Of a stretch of 7,087 nucleotides of DNA, positions 1-6,402 are shown piece after piece. Source of the stretch: Acidobacteriota bacterium (GTDB lineage Bacteria; Acidobacteriota; Terriglobia; Terriglobales; Acidobacteriaceae); the NCBI GenBank assembly GCA_021793595.1, contig JAJYSL010000220.1, forward strand, positions 1-7,087. Reading direction: 5' to 3'. Below the pieces are notes generated by a model that made no database searches, had not been told where the DNA came from, and worked only from the letters and a program-made list of their open reading frames with translations. Numbering within the stretch: the stretch's first letter is position 1; every line of letters begins with the position of its first letter. The position numbers and the translations under genes are program-made.

Positions 1-455
1 GCGCCCGATCATGCCAGGTTCTTCTGCGCCCCAATAGCTCTCATCAACCTCCACGACGCCCGACAAGCGGTCGCGCCCTGGGCGAACCATCGCCCGGCGC
101 AACTTATGCAGCCTGGCCCACGCCGTCTTGTAACTGCCCAACCCCAGGACGCGCTGCAGGCCAAGGGCGCTGATGCCGTTTTTCTGGCTGCTGACCTGCC
201 AGATGGCGCGAAACCAGATCGTCAGCGGCAGGTGGCTGTCCTGAAAAACGGTTCCGGCCGTGGCCGACATCTCTAGCGGCAATGGCCGCAAAGCCAGCGA
301 TTTCGCCTTACCGTCCATCCTTCGGTAGCCTCACAGCGCGGGCATGTCCAGCCAGAGGGACAACGCAAAGACGCCAAATACTCGATACAGGCTTCCTCAC
401 AGGAAAACCGCCTCTCCAGCTCCAGCAACGTCCGTGGAAAGTCTTCGGCCATCAT
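1..455 (-). pseudogene. IS1595-family transposase, frameshifted and partial
   Basis: From the ATG at 455 the first 60 residues form the N-terminal zinc ribbon typical of IS1595 transposases, with CPRC at residues 38-41 and CGHC at 56-59. They end at a TAG at 275-273. The rest of the protein continues in another frame (codons ending at position 1), starting around 270 with MSATAGTVFQDSHLP and reaching the DDE domain at GVVEVDESYWGAEEPG, where VDE holds the first catalytic Asp. No stop interrupts that second frame up to the edge. Joining the two parts needs a net one-base insertion near 264-275, so a single base appears to have been lost between the zinc ribbon and the catalytic domain. The remaining DDE residues lie beyond the window. 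The copy is probably inactive unless the shift is a sequencing error; programmed frameshifting is not usual in this family. Confidence 0.85.
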
Positions 456-537
456 CCAACACTACGGCTTGTGGTCGGTGGCGTCAAGTAAATAGCCAAA
501 AAAAAACGGCAAAACTCCACTTTTATGTCGCGCACCC
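1..537 (-). mobile_element. IS1595-family insertion sequence, 5' part, cut by window edge
   Basis: The segment carries the start of an IS1595-family transposase reading toward the left edge, preceded by about 80 bp of non-coding DNA. The outer end is set at about 537 because the minus strand there reads GGGTGCGCGACATAAAAGTG, which looks like a terminal inverted repeat (GG start, then an A-rich stretch). The opposite end lies outside the window, so neither the inverted repeat pair nor the target duplication can be verified. The boundary is an inference; the family assignment rests on the transposase. Confidence 0.6.
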
Positions 538-1027
538 ATGGACGGATTGACACAAGAAGTTGTTTGTTTTCAGTGGTATTCTAAATCAGATTGAACTTTA
601 CAGGAAACCCTTGGATGGCTTGCTGGCGGGAGAGAGGGATTCATATTTCGTTGTAAACACTTACAAACATTACAAATCGATAACGAAGTCTCAGAAATAC
701 CCCCAAAAGTACCCCTCTCCTTACCTTGCTTGGTCGCAGCGTTGGAAATGCAGTATTGTCGCCCATAATTTTCCTTCAAGGTTGCGACCAGCGTGCAGGC
801 TGGGAAACTCGGCTGTGATCACACTCGCACACTCGGGCTTCAGCAGGCTTCCGACCAACTGCCACCCTCGACTTATAGTTGCATCATAATTCGGCAGCGT
901 GTCACTCTGTAAGTTTCCATCTCCGATCATGGGTACTGCGGATTTTAAGTCCAATTTTGGCCGTTTTGCACCACATCGCAATGTGTCGCATGCGAGCGAA
1001 TAACATGTTTGTATTCAAAAACATAAA
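538..1027. other. Non-coding stretch with no recognizable gene
   Basis: Open frames here (for example 560-889 on + and 721-981 on minus) have unconvincing composition, match no family I recognize and lack good ribosome binding sites. Visible structure: an inverted repeat TTGTAA/TTACAA at 651-666, a second TTACAA copy at 670-675, a repeated CCCC-rich motif at 698-716, a 10-bp palindrome TGTGATCACA at 814-823 and another, TCGCATGCGA, at 986-995. It may be a degraded end of the element or an old recombination site; nothing more can be supported. Confidence 0.5.
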
Positions 1028-1056
1028 GTGTGATTCTCCTTTGCAAAGAATCGCAC
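1016..1056 (-). terminator. Probable intrinsic terminator of the higBA operon
   Basis: On the minus strand, arms GTGCGATTCT (1056-1047) and AGAATCACAC (1037-1028) pair over 10 positions with one G-T/A-C type mismatch around a 9-nt loop. The next bases on that strand (1027-1016) are T-rich: TTTATGTTTTTG. The hairpin lies about 80 bp after the antitoxin stop codon, in the right orientation to end higBA transcription. The stem is only about half G+C, so termination strength is uncertain. On the + strand the hairpin is not followed by a T run. Confidence 0.5.
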
Positions 1057-1137
1057 AGAAACGCAGAAAAGTTGGAAACGAACAGCCATCAAAACAGCCA
1101 CTAAGATTGGCCCATTTCAGCCTGTCTTATGGGTACG

Positions 1138-1422
1138 TCATCCACGCGCAACAAGGCGAATGTCGAGGTCCATACCAACCGCTGCGGCATACCGGATCAA
1201 GGTTCGCATGTTGGCGTTTTCAGGTTTGCGCTCGGTTCGGCTGAGTTGCGGAGCACTGGTCCCGATCTTCTCGGCAACCTCGGCCTGAGTCAGCCCCTTT
1301 TGCCGCCGCTGATTAGCCAATGCCAGGCCAATCTTCAATACCTGCGTCTCCTCTTCGTACGCCTTCTTGACTGCGGGCTTGCGGAGTTCCTTTTTTACGT
1401 AGCTATCCCAAGCGGTCGTCAT
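1138..1422 (-). CDS. higA: HigA-type antitoxin, XRE-family HTH protein
   Basis: A 94-residue protein with a Cro/C1-type helix-turn-helix domain at roughly residues 28-88. The motif runs GLTQAEVAEKIGTSAPQLSRTER, split here as GLTQAEVAEKIG then TSAPQLSRTER, followed by the usual last helices (NMRTLIRYAAAVG) and a short strand (LDIRLV). In HigBA systems this protein neutralizes the HigB nuclease and represses its own promoter. Its ATG overlaps the toxin's TGA in an ATGA (1422-1419), so translation is probably coupled. An AAGGAG/AAGGA-rich stretch just upstream (1438-1428) is a strong ribosome binding site, which should keep antitoxin in excess. The toxin-first order is diagnostic of HigBA rather than RelBE. 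The 27 residues before the HTH are charged and probably helical. Confidence 0.85.
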   Translation of the reverse strand: MTTAWDSYVKKELRKPAVKKAYEEETQVLKIGLALANQRRQKGLTQAEVAEKIGTSAPQLSRTERKPENANMRTLIRYAAAVGMDLDIRLVARG

Positions 1423-1814
1423 TTGCTTCCTTCTCCTTTTCCGCGTCTGGCCCCGGCGGGGCGCTTCGAGCCTAAACGAGCCTCGTGTTTTGCCATCCTT
1501 GCGCTGCCGATACGCTTGTCTGCTTCCTCTACTGCAGGAGTGTTCTTCGTCAGACCGTGCAGCAAGATTGCTGTTCGGTCGTCATCGAAGAAGTACAGAA
1601 CCCGGTAGCGTGTTTTTCCAACACGTAACCGAATTTCACGGAGCCGTCCATCAATCTGCGAAGTATAGGGATAGTCAAGAGTTGGCCCTCCCTCTTTCAG
1701 CAGATCGATACGAGCAATGACCTTGCCTCGAACTTCCTCTGGCAGGGTGTCCAGCCATTTCATTACGGGCAGTTTTCCGTCATCGTCCTGATAGAAATCA
1801 ACATTCCAAGCCAT
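1419..1814 (-). CDS. higB: HigB-type toxin, RelE superfamily (phage Gp49-like)
   Basis: A 131-residue protein of the Gp49-like HigB group, ribosome-dependent mRNA endonucleases of the RelE fold. The pattern is clear: WNVDFYQDDDGKLPV at the start, LPEEVRGKVIARIDLLKEGG as the helix pair, then LREIRLRVGKTRYRVLYFF (residues 58-76) and ILLHGLTKNTPAVEEADKR (83-101). R62, R69, R71, H86 and K90 are the expected catalytic or RNA-contacting positions. Family members usually end near residue 105-115; this one adds a basic Lys/Arg/Gly tail (KHEARLGSK to the end), which may aid RNA or ribosome binding. It is the first gene of the pair, with only a distant Shine-Dalgarno (GGGAGG about 13 nt before the ATG), implying weak toxin translation. 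The promoter presumably lies in 1815-1930, around the palindrome at 1842-1857. Confidence 0.85.
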   Translation of the reverse strand: MAWNVDFYQDDDGKLPVMKWLDTLPEEVRGKVIARIDLLKEGGPTLDYPYTSQIDGRLREIRLRVGKTRYRVLYFFDDDRTAILLHGLTKNTPAVEEADKRIGSARMAKHEARLGSKRPAGARRGKGEGSK

Positions 1815-1841
1815 CGCTGGACGTTTGCCCTCCCAAGCAGT

Positions 1842-1857
1842 TTATCAAATTTGATAA
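1842..1857. promoter_or_regulatory. 16-bp perfect palindrome, likely higBA operator
   Basis: TTATCAAATTTGATAA is a perfect palindrome lying 28 bp upstream of the toxin ATG, in the only intergenic space where a higBA promoter could sit. XRE antitoxins such as HigA bind palindromes of this kind and autoregulate. No convincing -35/-10 pair stands out; a weak TTGCGC lies upstream on the minus strand. The function is inferred from position. Confidence 0.6.
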
Positions 1858-1931
1858 GTTCCCGCTACGTTGCGCAATGATTTTTTGAACCCCGCCGCAA
1901 ACGGAGTATGAATCGAACATGGCGAGGTCAC

Positions 1932-2174
1932 TCAAGCCACAATCCGCTCCGGGCGATCACCGTTTGCGTATTTACGCAGTTCGGCGACAGGAATTAAAAC
2001 CCGGCCTCCGATCTTCCTGAGCGGTAGCCGCCGCGTCGCCAGCAGGTAGTCAATTCCGCGCACGCTGATGGAGAGAAGCTGTGCGGCTTCATCGCGGCTA
2101 ACCAGCAGTTTGGCGTGGGACGGGACTGTAACCCGCGCCGGTGGTTTCTTAGGTACGCTGTTGATCGGTTGCAT
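1932..2174 (-). CDS. Excisionase-family helix-turn-helix DNA-binding protein
   Basis: An 80-residue protein with a MerR/excisionase-like winged HTH (HTH_17 type). After a basic, proline-rich N-terminus it reads LLVSRDEAAQLLSISVRGI (residues 23-41, helix-turn-helix), then DYLLATRRLPLRKIGGRVLIP (42-62, wing with the G-G-R turn) and VAELRKYA (63-70). This is the classic Xis/AlpA-like pattern of very short DNA-binding proteins. The start is supported by GGAGG at 2188-2184, nine bases from the ATG. It lies 47 bp after the relaxase stop on the same strand and is probably co-transcribed. No integrase is present in the window, so it may serve as a directionality factor for an integrase elsewhere, as a regulator of transfer genes, or as a relaxosome accessory; the sequence does not decide between these. 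Confidence 0.8.
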   Translation of the reverse strand: MQPINSVPKKPPARVTVPSHAKLLVSRDEAAQLLSISVRGIDYLLATRRLPLRKIGGRVLIPVAELRKYANGDRPERIVA

Positions 2175-2221
2175 AGTGCGGTTCCTCCAGGGAAGATTTC
2201 GCTGCGTTCAATTTTCAAAAC

Positions 2222-4978
2222 TCACAAGCTCAATCCCAACTCGACGCCGTGGCTCAATTCGGAATGCAAAGCCTTCGCGATGTCTTGGGCAGACTGAGTA
2301 ATCCCGATTTGTGGTTCAAGCGCGCTCTTGTGCGAAACATCGCGGGCTAGAACATCGGCCAACGCATCGCGGTTGTTCGTAAAAATCTGCGCATCATTCT
2401 GTCCGCGCGAAATTGCGACGTAGGCCATGCGGCTGTTGAGCAGGTCTTTCGCGCCAAGTTCTGTATCGACATGCACCAGCACACGGTCGGCAGTCTGTCC
2501 CTGGCTGGAATAGCTCGTCACCGCGTAGCCGTGGTCAAGGTGCGGATACTGCTCCGGGGCGATGGCTACGCTGCGCCTGCCGTCCAGCTTGAGGCGCATT
2601 TTCCCATCAGCGCCGAATTCCTCTATGGTTCCAAGCTCGCGATTGGCAATCATCAGTTCATTAGCCGGTGCGGCGAACTGGATGCGATCGCCAACAGAGA
2701 ATGCCCTCTCCTGTGCACGGTAGACCGTCACGCCCATCTGCCGGCGCGGGTCGTAGGTCTGCTCGCTTCCGTCTGCATGCACGACTGTCAGACGATTGTT
2801 CTGCGTATCAATGCCGACAACGCGCGTGTATTTACCCTTCTTGATGCCGGTTTCACGTGAACTGCGCGAGTAGCGCAGAATGTCATCCACTTGGTATTGC
2901 CGCGCCCACGTGCGGTCAGCGCCGGTCATCTCCTGGCGCGGCACCAGCGTTTTGATGGCATGTTCTTCGCGGTTCACCTGTCCCCGCGACTGCAATTCAC
3001 GATGAATTCGTTGATTGATCTCCGTCCGCGAGCGGTTGTCTGGCGAAACGACGAGTGTACTTTGTGGCGAGCGCGCATACTCCTCGGCAATCGCTGCAAT
3101 ACGCTCCTTACGTCCCGTGTACTCATGCACACGCCCTTGGTCATCAAGATTGGCGACCGCCTGCCTGACCTCGCCGCGCGCCAACTGCTCCACGGCCTGT
3201 TTCAACTCAGGATCGCGCTGCCGCACAATCTCATCGAGTTTTGCCGTCTTCATGCCTGCTTCTTTAAGCTGCGCGAAAGGCCGTCCTGCCTCGACAGACT
3301 CATGCTGCCGAGTATCGCCCACCAGTAGCACGCGGTCATTTGCATGAAGGCGTTGAACAAACTCGTGCATCTGGCGCGTGGAAGCAAGCGAGGACTCATC
3401 GAGCACATACAGTCGCTTTGCGCCTGTATCCGGCTGCACGCCGCACGCGAGGTGCCGCTGTAGGGTAGATGTCTCGATTCCTGCTTCGGCAAGCTTCTGC
3501 GCTGCGCGGGAGGTTGGCGCGAATCCTTCCACGTGGTATCCGGCGCTCTTTGCCCCCTCGCGGATTACAGATAACGTGGTTGTCTTGCCTGTCCCGGCAA
3601 CTCCCTCCAAACCGATGACTTTCTCTCGCGCAAGAAAGATTTCATCGACGGCATGAAGCTGTGAGGCATTCAACTCTGGGTGCCGGTCCTCCGTCAAGAT
3701 ACGCACCTGCGGCGAAACCAGCATGAAATCGCCATGATTGCCTTGCTGCATTCCGGCAATGATCGCTTTTTCCATGCGGACCATCTCAGTAGTGGTGTAC
3801 TGCGAAGCTGCGCGCCCTTCTCTGTGGTCGATTGCTCGAAATTCTCCGCTGGCAATGCGCCGCGCAAATTCCTGCCGTGCTTGGCTGTACGTGAGTTGGC
3901 CCATGCCTCGGTCAAGTATCGATTGCAGGATTGCCCGTTCATCTTGAACTGCCGAACGCTCGAAAACGTGATTCCGTGCATAGGTGGCTGACTGCTGCGC
4001 AGCCCTTTCCGGCTGTTGTTCGTACTGATGAGCATGTTCCCGCGCCTGGGCTACCACACGGTCAGCCTGATTGCCGAACTGCACAGCCAACTCACGATGC
4101 CGCCGCAAGACCTCATCCTGCGATTGAATTTCTTTCTTGTCTCGTGTGCGATGTGCTGCGACTTGTGCCGCACCTGCGCCTTCTCTACCGATCTCCTGCA
4201 AATGTTCCTTGATCTGTTCCCGTCGTGGACTCGATGCGTCCAGATATTCCTGCGTGTATCCCTTGATTTCCGGTTGGCCGTGTTTGCCAGTCTCAATCTC
4301 GTAGCCAAGATTCCGCAGTCGCATGGCAAGCTCAGAGCGATAGACGCTGGTGACATACTGCTGCGATTGAAACAGGCTTCGCTCCTGGAGCGCGTGCGAT
4401 TGATCGTTCTCACCCACAGTCATGTTGAAGATCACTGCATGCGTGTGAAGCTGTGGTGCTGCGTAGCCGTCCACAGGCCGCGCCGTATCATGCTCGAATG
4501 TAGCCGCAAGAAACCTGCCTGTAGTCTCCGGTGCATGAACATTGCCGATGCGTGCCTGTGTATACCGCTCCAATTCTCCAAGTGCAACGCGCACACTCTC
4601 GCGATGTGCTTCCCGCACGCGAACATCGCCGCCCACAAGCGCAGTGAGCGAAACAGACTTCGGCGCGGAAAAGGTCGCATCCCATCCGGCTCTGTGCTCA
4701 ACGCTTGTAATTTGCTTGCCGTACTCGTTCTCATAGGTTCTTGCGGGTTGATGCTTGACAAGTTGCGCGCTGTTCTCAGGATGCTGACCATCGCTCAAGC
4801 GTGCGAATCGTTCCGCCTGAACAGCACCGTGAAGATTCCATTCTTCCGCAAGCGCGCCGCGCCATTCGCTGTATGCCTGCCGGTCGCGGCTCCAGTAATT
4901 CTGCTGCTCTGAGGTGAACTCACGCGAATGGTACGTTTGTGCCTGTTTTGCGGAAAGAGCTTTCGAGATAGTCAGCAT
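2222..4978 (-). CDS. MobF-family conjugative relaxase-helicase (TrwC/TraA-like)
   Basis: A 918-residue relaxase that nicks one strand at oriT, stays covalently attached and unwinds the duplex for transfer; TrwC of R388 is of similar size (966). Relaxase domain: residues about 1-300, opening MLTISKALSAKQAQTYH with candidate catalytic Tyr16 and Tyr28 and the metal-binding triad H163, H178, H180 (FEHD, then PQLHTHAVIFN). Helicase (SF1, RecD/TraI type): Walker A GVAGTGKT at 459-466, Walker B VLDESS with D527/E528, motif III VLLVGDTRQHE at 551-560, and late motifs GYAVTSYSSQGQTADRV (817-833) and MAYVAISRGQ (851-860). The linker at 270-330 is Gln/Arg-rich, probably coiled. The start at 4978 is chosen over an upstream in-frame ATG at 5014 because AGGAG sits 8 bases before it and homologues begin ML(T/S)I. 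All motifs are intact, so it should be active. Confidence 0.95.
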   Translation of the reverse strand: MLTISKALSAKQAQTYHSREFTSEQQNYWSRDRQAYSEWRGALAEEWNLHGAVQAERFARLSDGQHPENSAQLVKHQPARTYENEYGKQITSVEHRAGWDATFSAPKSVSLTALVGGDVRVREAHRESVRVALGELERYTQARIGNVHAPETTGRFLAATFEHDTARPVDGYAAPQLHTHAVIFNMTVGENDQSHALQERSLFQSQQYVTSVYRSELAMRLRNLGYEIETGKHGQPEIKGYTQEYLDASSPRREQIKEHLQEIGREGAGAAQVAAHRTRDKKEIQSQDEVLRRHRELAVQFGNQADRVVAQAREHAHQYEQQPERAAQQSATYARNHVFERSAVQDERAILQSILDRGMGQLTYSQARQEFARRIASGEFRAIDHREGRAASQYTTTEMVRMEKAIIAGMQQGNHGDFMLVSPQVRILTEDRHPELNASQLHAVDEIFLAREKVIGLEGVAGTGKTTTLSVIREGAKSAGYHVEGFAPTSRAAQKLAEAGIETSTLQRHLACGVQPDTGAKRLYVLDESSLASTRQMHEFVQRLHANDRVLLVGDTRQHESVEAGRPFAQLKEAGMKTAKLDEIVRQRDPELKQAVEQLARGEVRQAVANLDDQGRVHEYTGRKERIAAIAEEYARSPQSTLVVSPDNRSRTEINQRIHRELQSRGQVNREEHAIKTLVPRQEMTGADRTWARQYQVDDILRYSRSSRETGIKKGKYTRVVGIDTQNNRLTVVHADGSEQTYDPRRQMGVTVYRAQERAFSVGDRIQFAAPANELMIANRELGTIEEFGADGKMRLKLDGRRSVAIAPEQYPHLDHGYAVTSYSSQGQTADRVLVHVDTELGAKDLLNSRMAYVAISRGQNDAQIFTNNRDALADVLARDVSHKSALEPQIGITQSAQDIAKALHSELSHGVELGLSL

Positions 4979-4986
4979 CGCGAAGA

Positions 4987-4991
4987 CTCCT
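4987..4991 (-). promoter_or_regulatory. Ribosome binding site fixing the relaxase start
   Basis: AGGAG on the minus strand lies 8 bases before the ATG at 4978 and decides for that start over the in-frame ATG at 5014, which would add 12 residues foreign to the family. Directly 5' of it, arms TGCTG (5008-5004) and CAGCA (4997-4993) can form a small hairpin with a 6-nt loop that abuts the site. Confidence 0.75.
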
Positions 4992-5154
4992 GTGCTGGGG
5001 TAGCAGCATTCCATAACTGCCGTGCTGTTTAGCGTAACTCAAAATCGATGAAAATAGTCGCGCAATAGTCAAATTATTTTTTTGCACGCAATATAGTTTT
5101 ACCCCTATGGTCATTGATGTTTTTCATATATCGCCATCGATTGTGCGCGGAATA

Positions 5155-5181
5155 TCTTATCTATTCGACGGCGAGATAAGA
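5155..5181. repeat. Inverted repeat, 8-bp arms
   Basis: TCTTATCT at 5155-5162 and AGATAAGA at 5174-5181 are perfect reverse complements around an 11-nt centre. On either strand this could be a hairpin or a two-half-site protein binding site; no T run follows, so it is not a terminator. Confidence 0.65.
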
Positions 5182-5195
5182 GAGTAATACCTACT

Positions 5196-5261
5196 CGATT
5201 AGTTACCCGATCCGGGACTCAATGTGAGCCGGAATGAGACTCCTTATCGAGTGACTAATCG
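5196..5261. repeat. Nested inverted repeats upstream of the relaxase gene
   Basis: CGATTAGTTAC (5196-5206) and GTGACTAATCG (5251-5261) are reverse complements at 10 of 11 positions. Between them a second foldback pairs TCCGG (5211-5215) and CTC (5218-5220) with GAG (5226-5228) and CCGGA (5229-5233), leaving a 2-base bulge. Nested foldbacks of this sort are common in oriT and in centromere-like sites. Confidence 0.6.
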
Positions 5262-5265
5262 CTGC

Positions 5266-5471
5266 CGAAAAACGTCCTTTGCCGTTGTCGTTGTAGCCGG
5301 ACAAATGACTCGCTCTGAGCGAAAGAAAGATCGGGGCTGGACAGGGTAAAACTGGCGCGGAAACTACCCACGATGACGACCGTATAACGATGGACTTGGA
5401 GAGACGGATGAGAGGTCCTTCCGTGTCGCTTTCATTGATGCGAAAGAAGCGCCGGGAACATTCATTTCCTC
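5266..5471. other. Non-coding gap, nothing recognizable
   Basis: Between the repeat-rich region and the 13-bp inverted repeat I see no gene, RNA or convincing promoter. A + strand frame starting at 5390 runs into the opposite-strand membrane-protein gene and has no good ribosome binding site. Confidence 0.4.
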
Positions 5472-5530
5472 GGATGAATCACAGGGCTTTATGTAGGCAA
5501 TCTGCTCAGTCAATCCACTGTGATTCATCC
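5472..5530. repeat. Perfect 13-bp inverted repeat spanning a stop codon
   Basis: GGATGAATCACAG (5472-5484) and CTGTGATTCATCC (5518-5530) are exact reverse complements separated by 33 bases. The right arm encodes the WDESQ residues near the C-terminus of the membrane protein, and the TGA of that gene lies in the loop. In the minus-strand mRNA this would fold as a strong hairpin closing over the end of the gene. No T tract follows the outer arm, so it is not a standard intrinsic terminator. Confidence 0.8.
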
Positions 5531-6402
5531 CAGGCTACCGGCTCTTGCTGCACACCGTTTGCTCTCTGCGCTCCGGGAAAGATGGACTGGCCTTGCATGG
5601 AGTTCTTCGGCGTGCCTTGGGCGGGTGGTTTCGGGGAAGGTTTTGTACTGGAATCGGCGGGCTGAACATTCGCAGAACTGGGTAGTGATTGACTCTGCGA
5701 AGCGGGCGGGATCGTAACCTTTTCCGAGGTCGGTTTACTGATGCTCCTACGGGTCCAATCGGCTAGCTTTGACCTGACCTTTCCCAACCATTTCCGGGGG
5801 AGAATACGCTCACTGATTCCATGCCGAATTGGGGGCGCATCCCACCAGTCATCCCGAACTGAATCTGCTGCAATTACTTCCTGCCAAAGACACTGCCATT
5901 CCTGCCACAACTCGGCTCTCATGGTGAAGCCGATAAAGCCCGCAATCATCAGTGCCGCGATGGAGCCTTCGAGAAGCGGAAAGGCAATGAAATTGGAGTA
6001 GGGAAAGCCGCCGTAGATGTACCGGCGCAAGAGGTCTTCTAACTCGGCGGAACGGACCTGCTCGGGCGCTGACTTCGCCAAGCCATTCCATCCGCTATTG
6101 TGCGCTGCAAAAGAGAGGTGAATCGACAGGTTTCCGGCCTTTCCGGGGGGCACATCGGAAGCGATTGCAGGCTGGCTCGCGCGACCGGGAGCGGTCTTCA
6201 TCAACCATCGGACTTCGGTCGTTGAACCGGCTTGTTCCGCTGTCTTGCTGCACTGCCGATAGGCAAGCAAATAGTAGCTTTGAAGCGGCTCGATCTCCCA
6301 TACAAACCAGGCCGCGAATGCCAGCACAGGCACACCAATGAGCACGGCCAGGAGTGCCGCAGTTCGCCACGGAAACACACGGCGAATCCGCGGGAATCTC
6401 AC
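5506..6402 (-). CDS. Two-helix membrane protein with Pro/Ser-rich acidic tail; possible coupling-protein remnant
   Basis: A 298-residue protein I do not recognize outright. It opens with basic residues (MRFPRIRR) and a hydrophobic helix at about 13-34, then a roughly 110-residue segment expected outside the cytoplasmic membrane, a second helix at about 143-160 preceded by LRRYIYGG, a cytoplasmic part rich in Trp (WQEWQCLWQEV, DDWWDAPP), a Pro/Ser/Lys-rich stretch at 220-275 and the acidic end AWDESQWID. This topology and the gene position (after an RHH gene, before the relaxase) match the membrane domain of TrwB/TraD-type coupling proteins, but no Walker motifs follow, so it is either a truncated relative or a different transfer accessory. 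It starts with GTG, supported by GGGGAG 8 bases upstream; the GTG overlaps the previous gene's TGA (GTGA), indicating coupled translation. Confidence 0.7.
   Translation of the reverse strand: MRFPRIRRVFPWRTAALLAVLIGVPVLAFAAWFVWEIEPLQSYYLLAYRQCSKTAEQAGSTTEVRWLMKTAPGRASQPAIASDVPPGKAGNLSIHLSFAAHNSGWNGLAKSAPEQVRSAELEDLLRRYIYGGFPYSNFIAFPLLEGSIAALMIAGFIGFTMRAELWQEWQCLWQEVIAADSVRDDWWDAPPIRHGISERILPRKWLGKVRSKLADWTRRSISKPTSEKVTIPPASQSQSLPSSANVQPADSSTKPSPKPPAQGTPKNSMQGQSIFPGAQRANGVQQEPVAWDESQWID

Larger units (their letters stand above)
5035..5265. other. Candidate oriT / relaxase control region
   Basis: This A+T-rich non-coding stretch upstream of the relaxase gene concentrates repeats: AATAGTC twice, 11 bp apart (5053-5059, 5064-5070); the 8-bp inverted pair AATCGATG/CATCGATT (5043-5050, 5135-5142); a hairpin at 5155-5181; a bulged hairpin at 5211-5233; and a wider inverted repeat (5196-5206 with 5251-5261). 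Clustered inverted repeats next to a relaxase gene are typical of oriT and of autoregulatory sites. A TTGACT at 5072-5067 (minus) could be a -35 box but lacks a clear -10. I cannot identify a known MobF nic sequence. Confidence 0.35.

Noticed and set aside
753..762. TATTGTC within 748-770 as a match to the R388 nic region
   Set aside because: Only a 7-base match, without the flanking bases or an adjacent inverted repeat, far from the relaxase; chance is sufficient.
814..823. TGTGATCACA palindrome as a CRP-type site
   Set aside because: CRP sites have six bases between TGTGA and TCACA; here the half-sites are adjacent and no promoter or gene is nearby.
560..889. A 109-codon + strand open frame in the left gap
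   Set aside because: Biased, low-quality composition, no ribosome binding site and no recognizable motif; it may be chance.
1129..1608. A 159-codon + strand open frame
   Set aside because: It overlaps the HigBA pair antisense and its translation resembles no protein family.
4016..4912. A 298-codon open frame on the + strand opposite the relaxase gene
   Set aside because: It lies entirely antisense to the conserved relaxase N-terminal half, is Leu/Arg/Cys-rich without domain pattern and has no supporting ribosome binding site; it is a codon-bias shadow.
4979..5014. Relaxase start at the upstream in-frame ATG (5014)
   Set aside because: The extra 12 residues do not fit the family's ML(T/S)I opening, and the AGGAG at 4991-4987 serves the ATG at 4978.
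5390..5665. A 91-codon + strand open frame
   Set aside because: It runs antisense into the membrane-protein gene, with no good ribosome binding site and no family resemblance.
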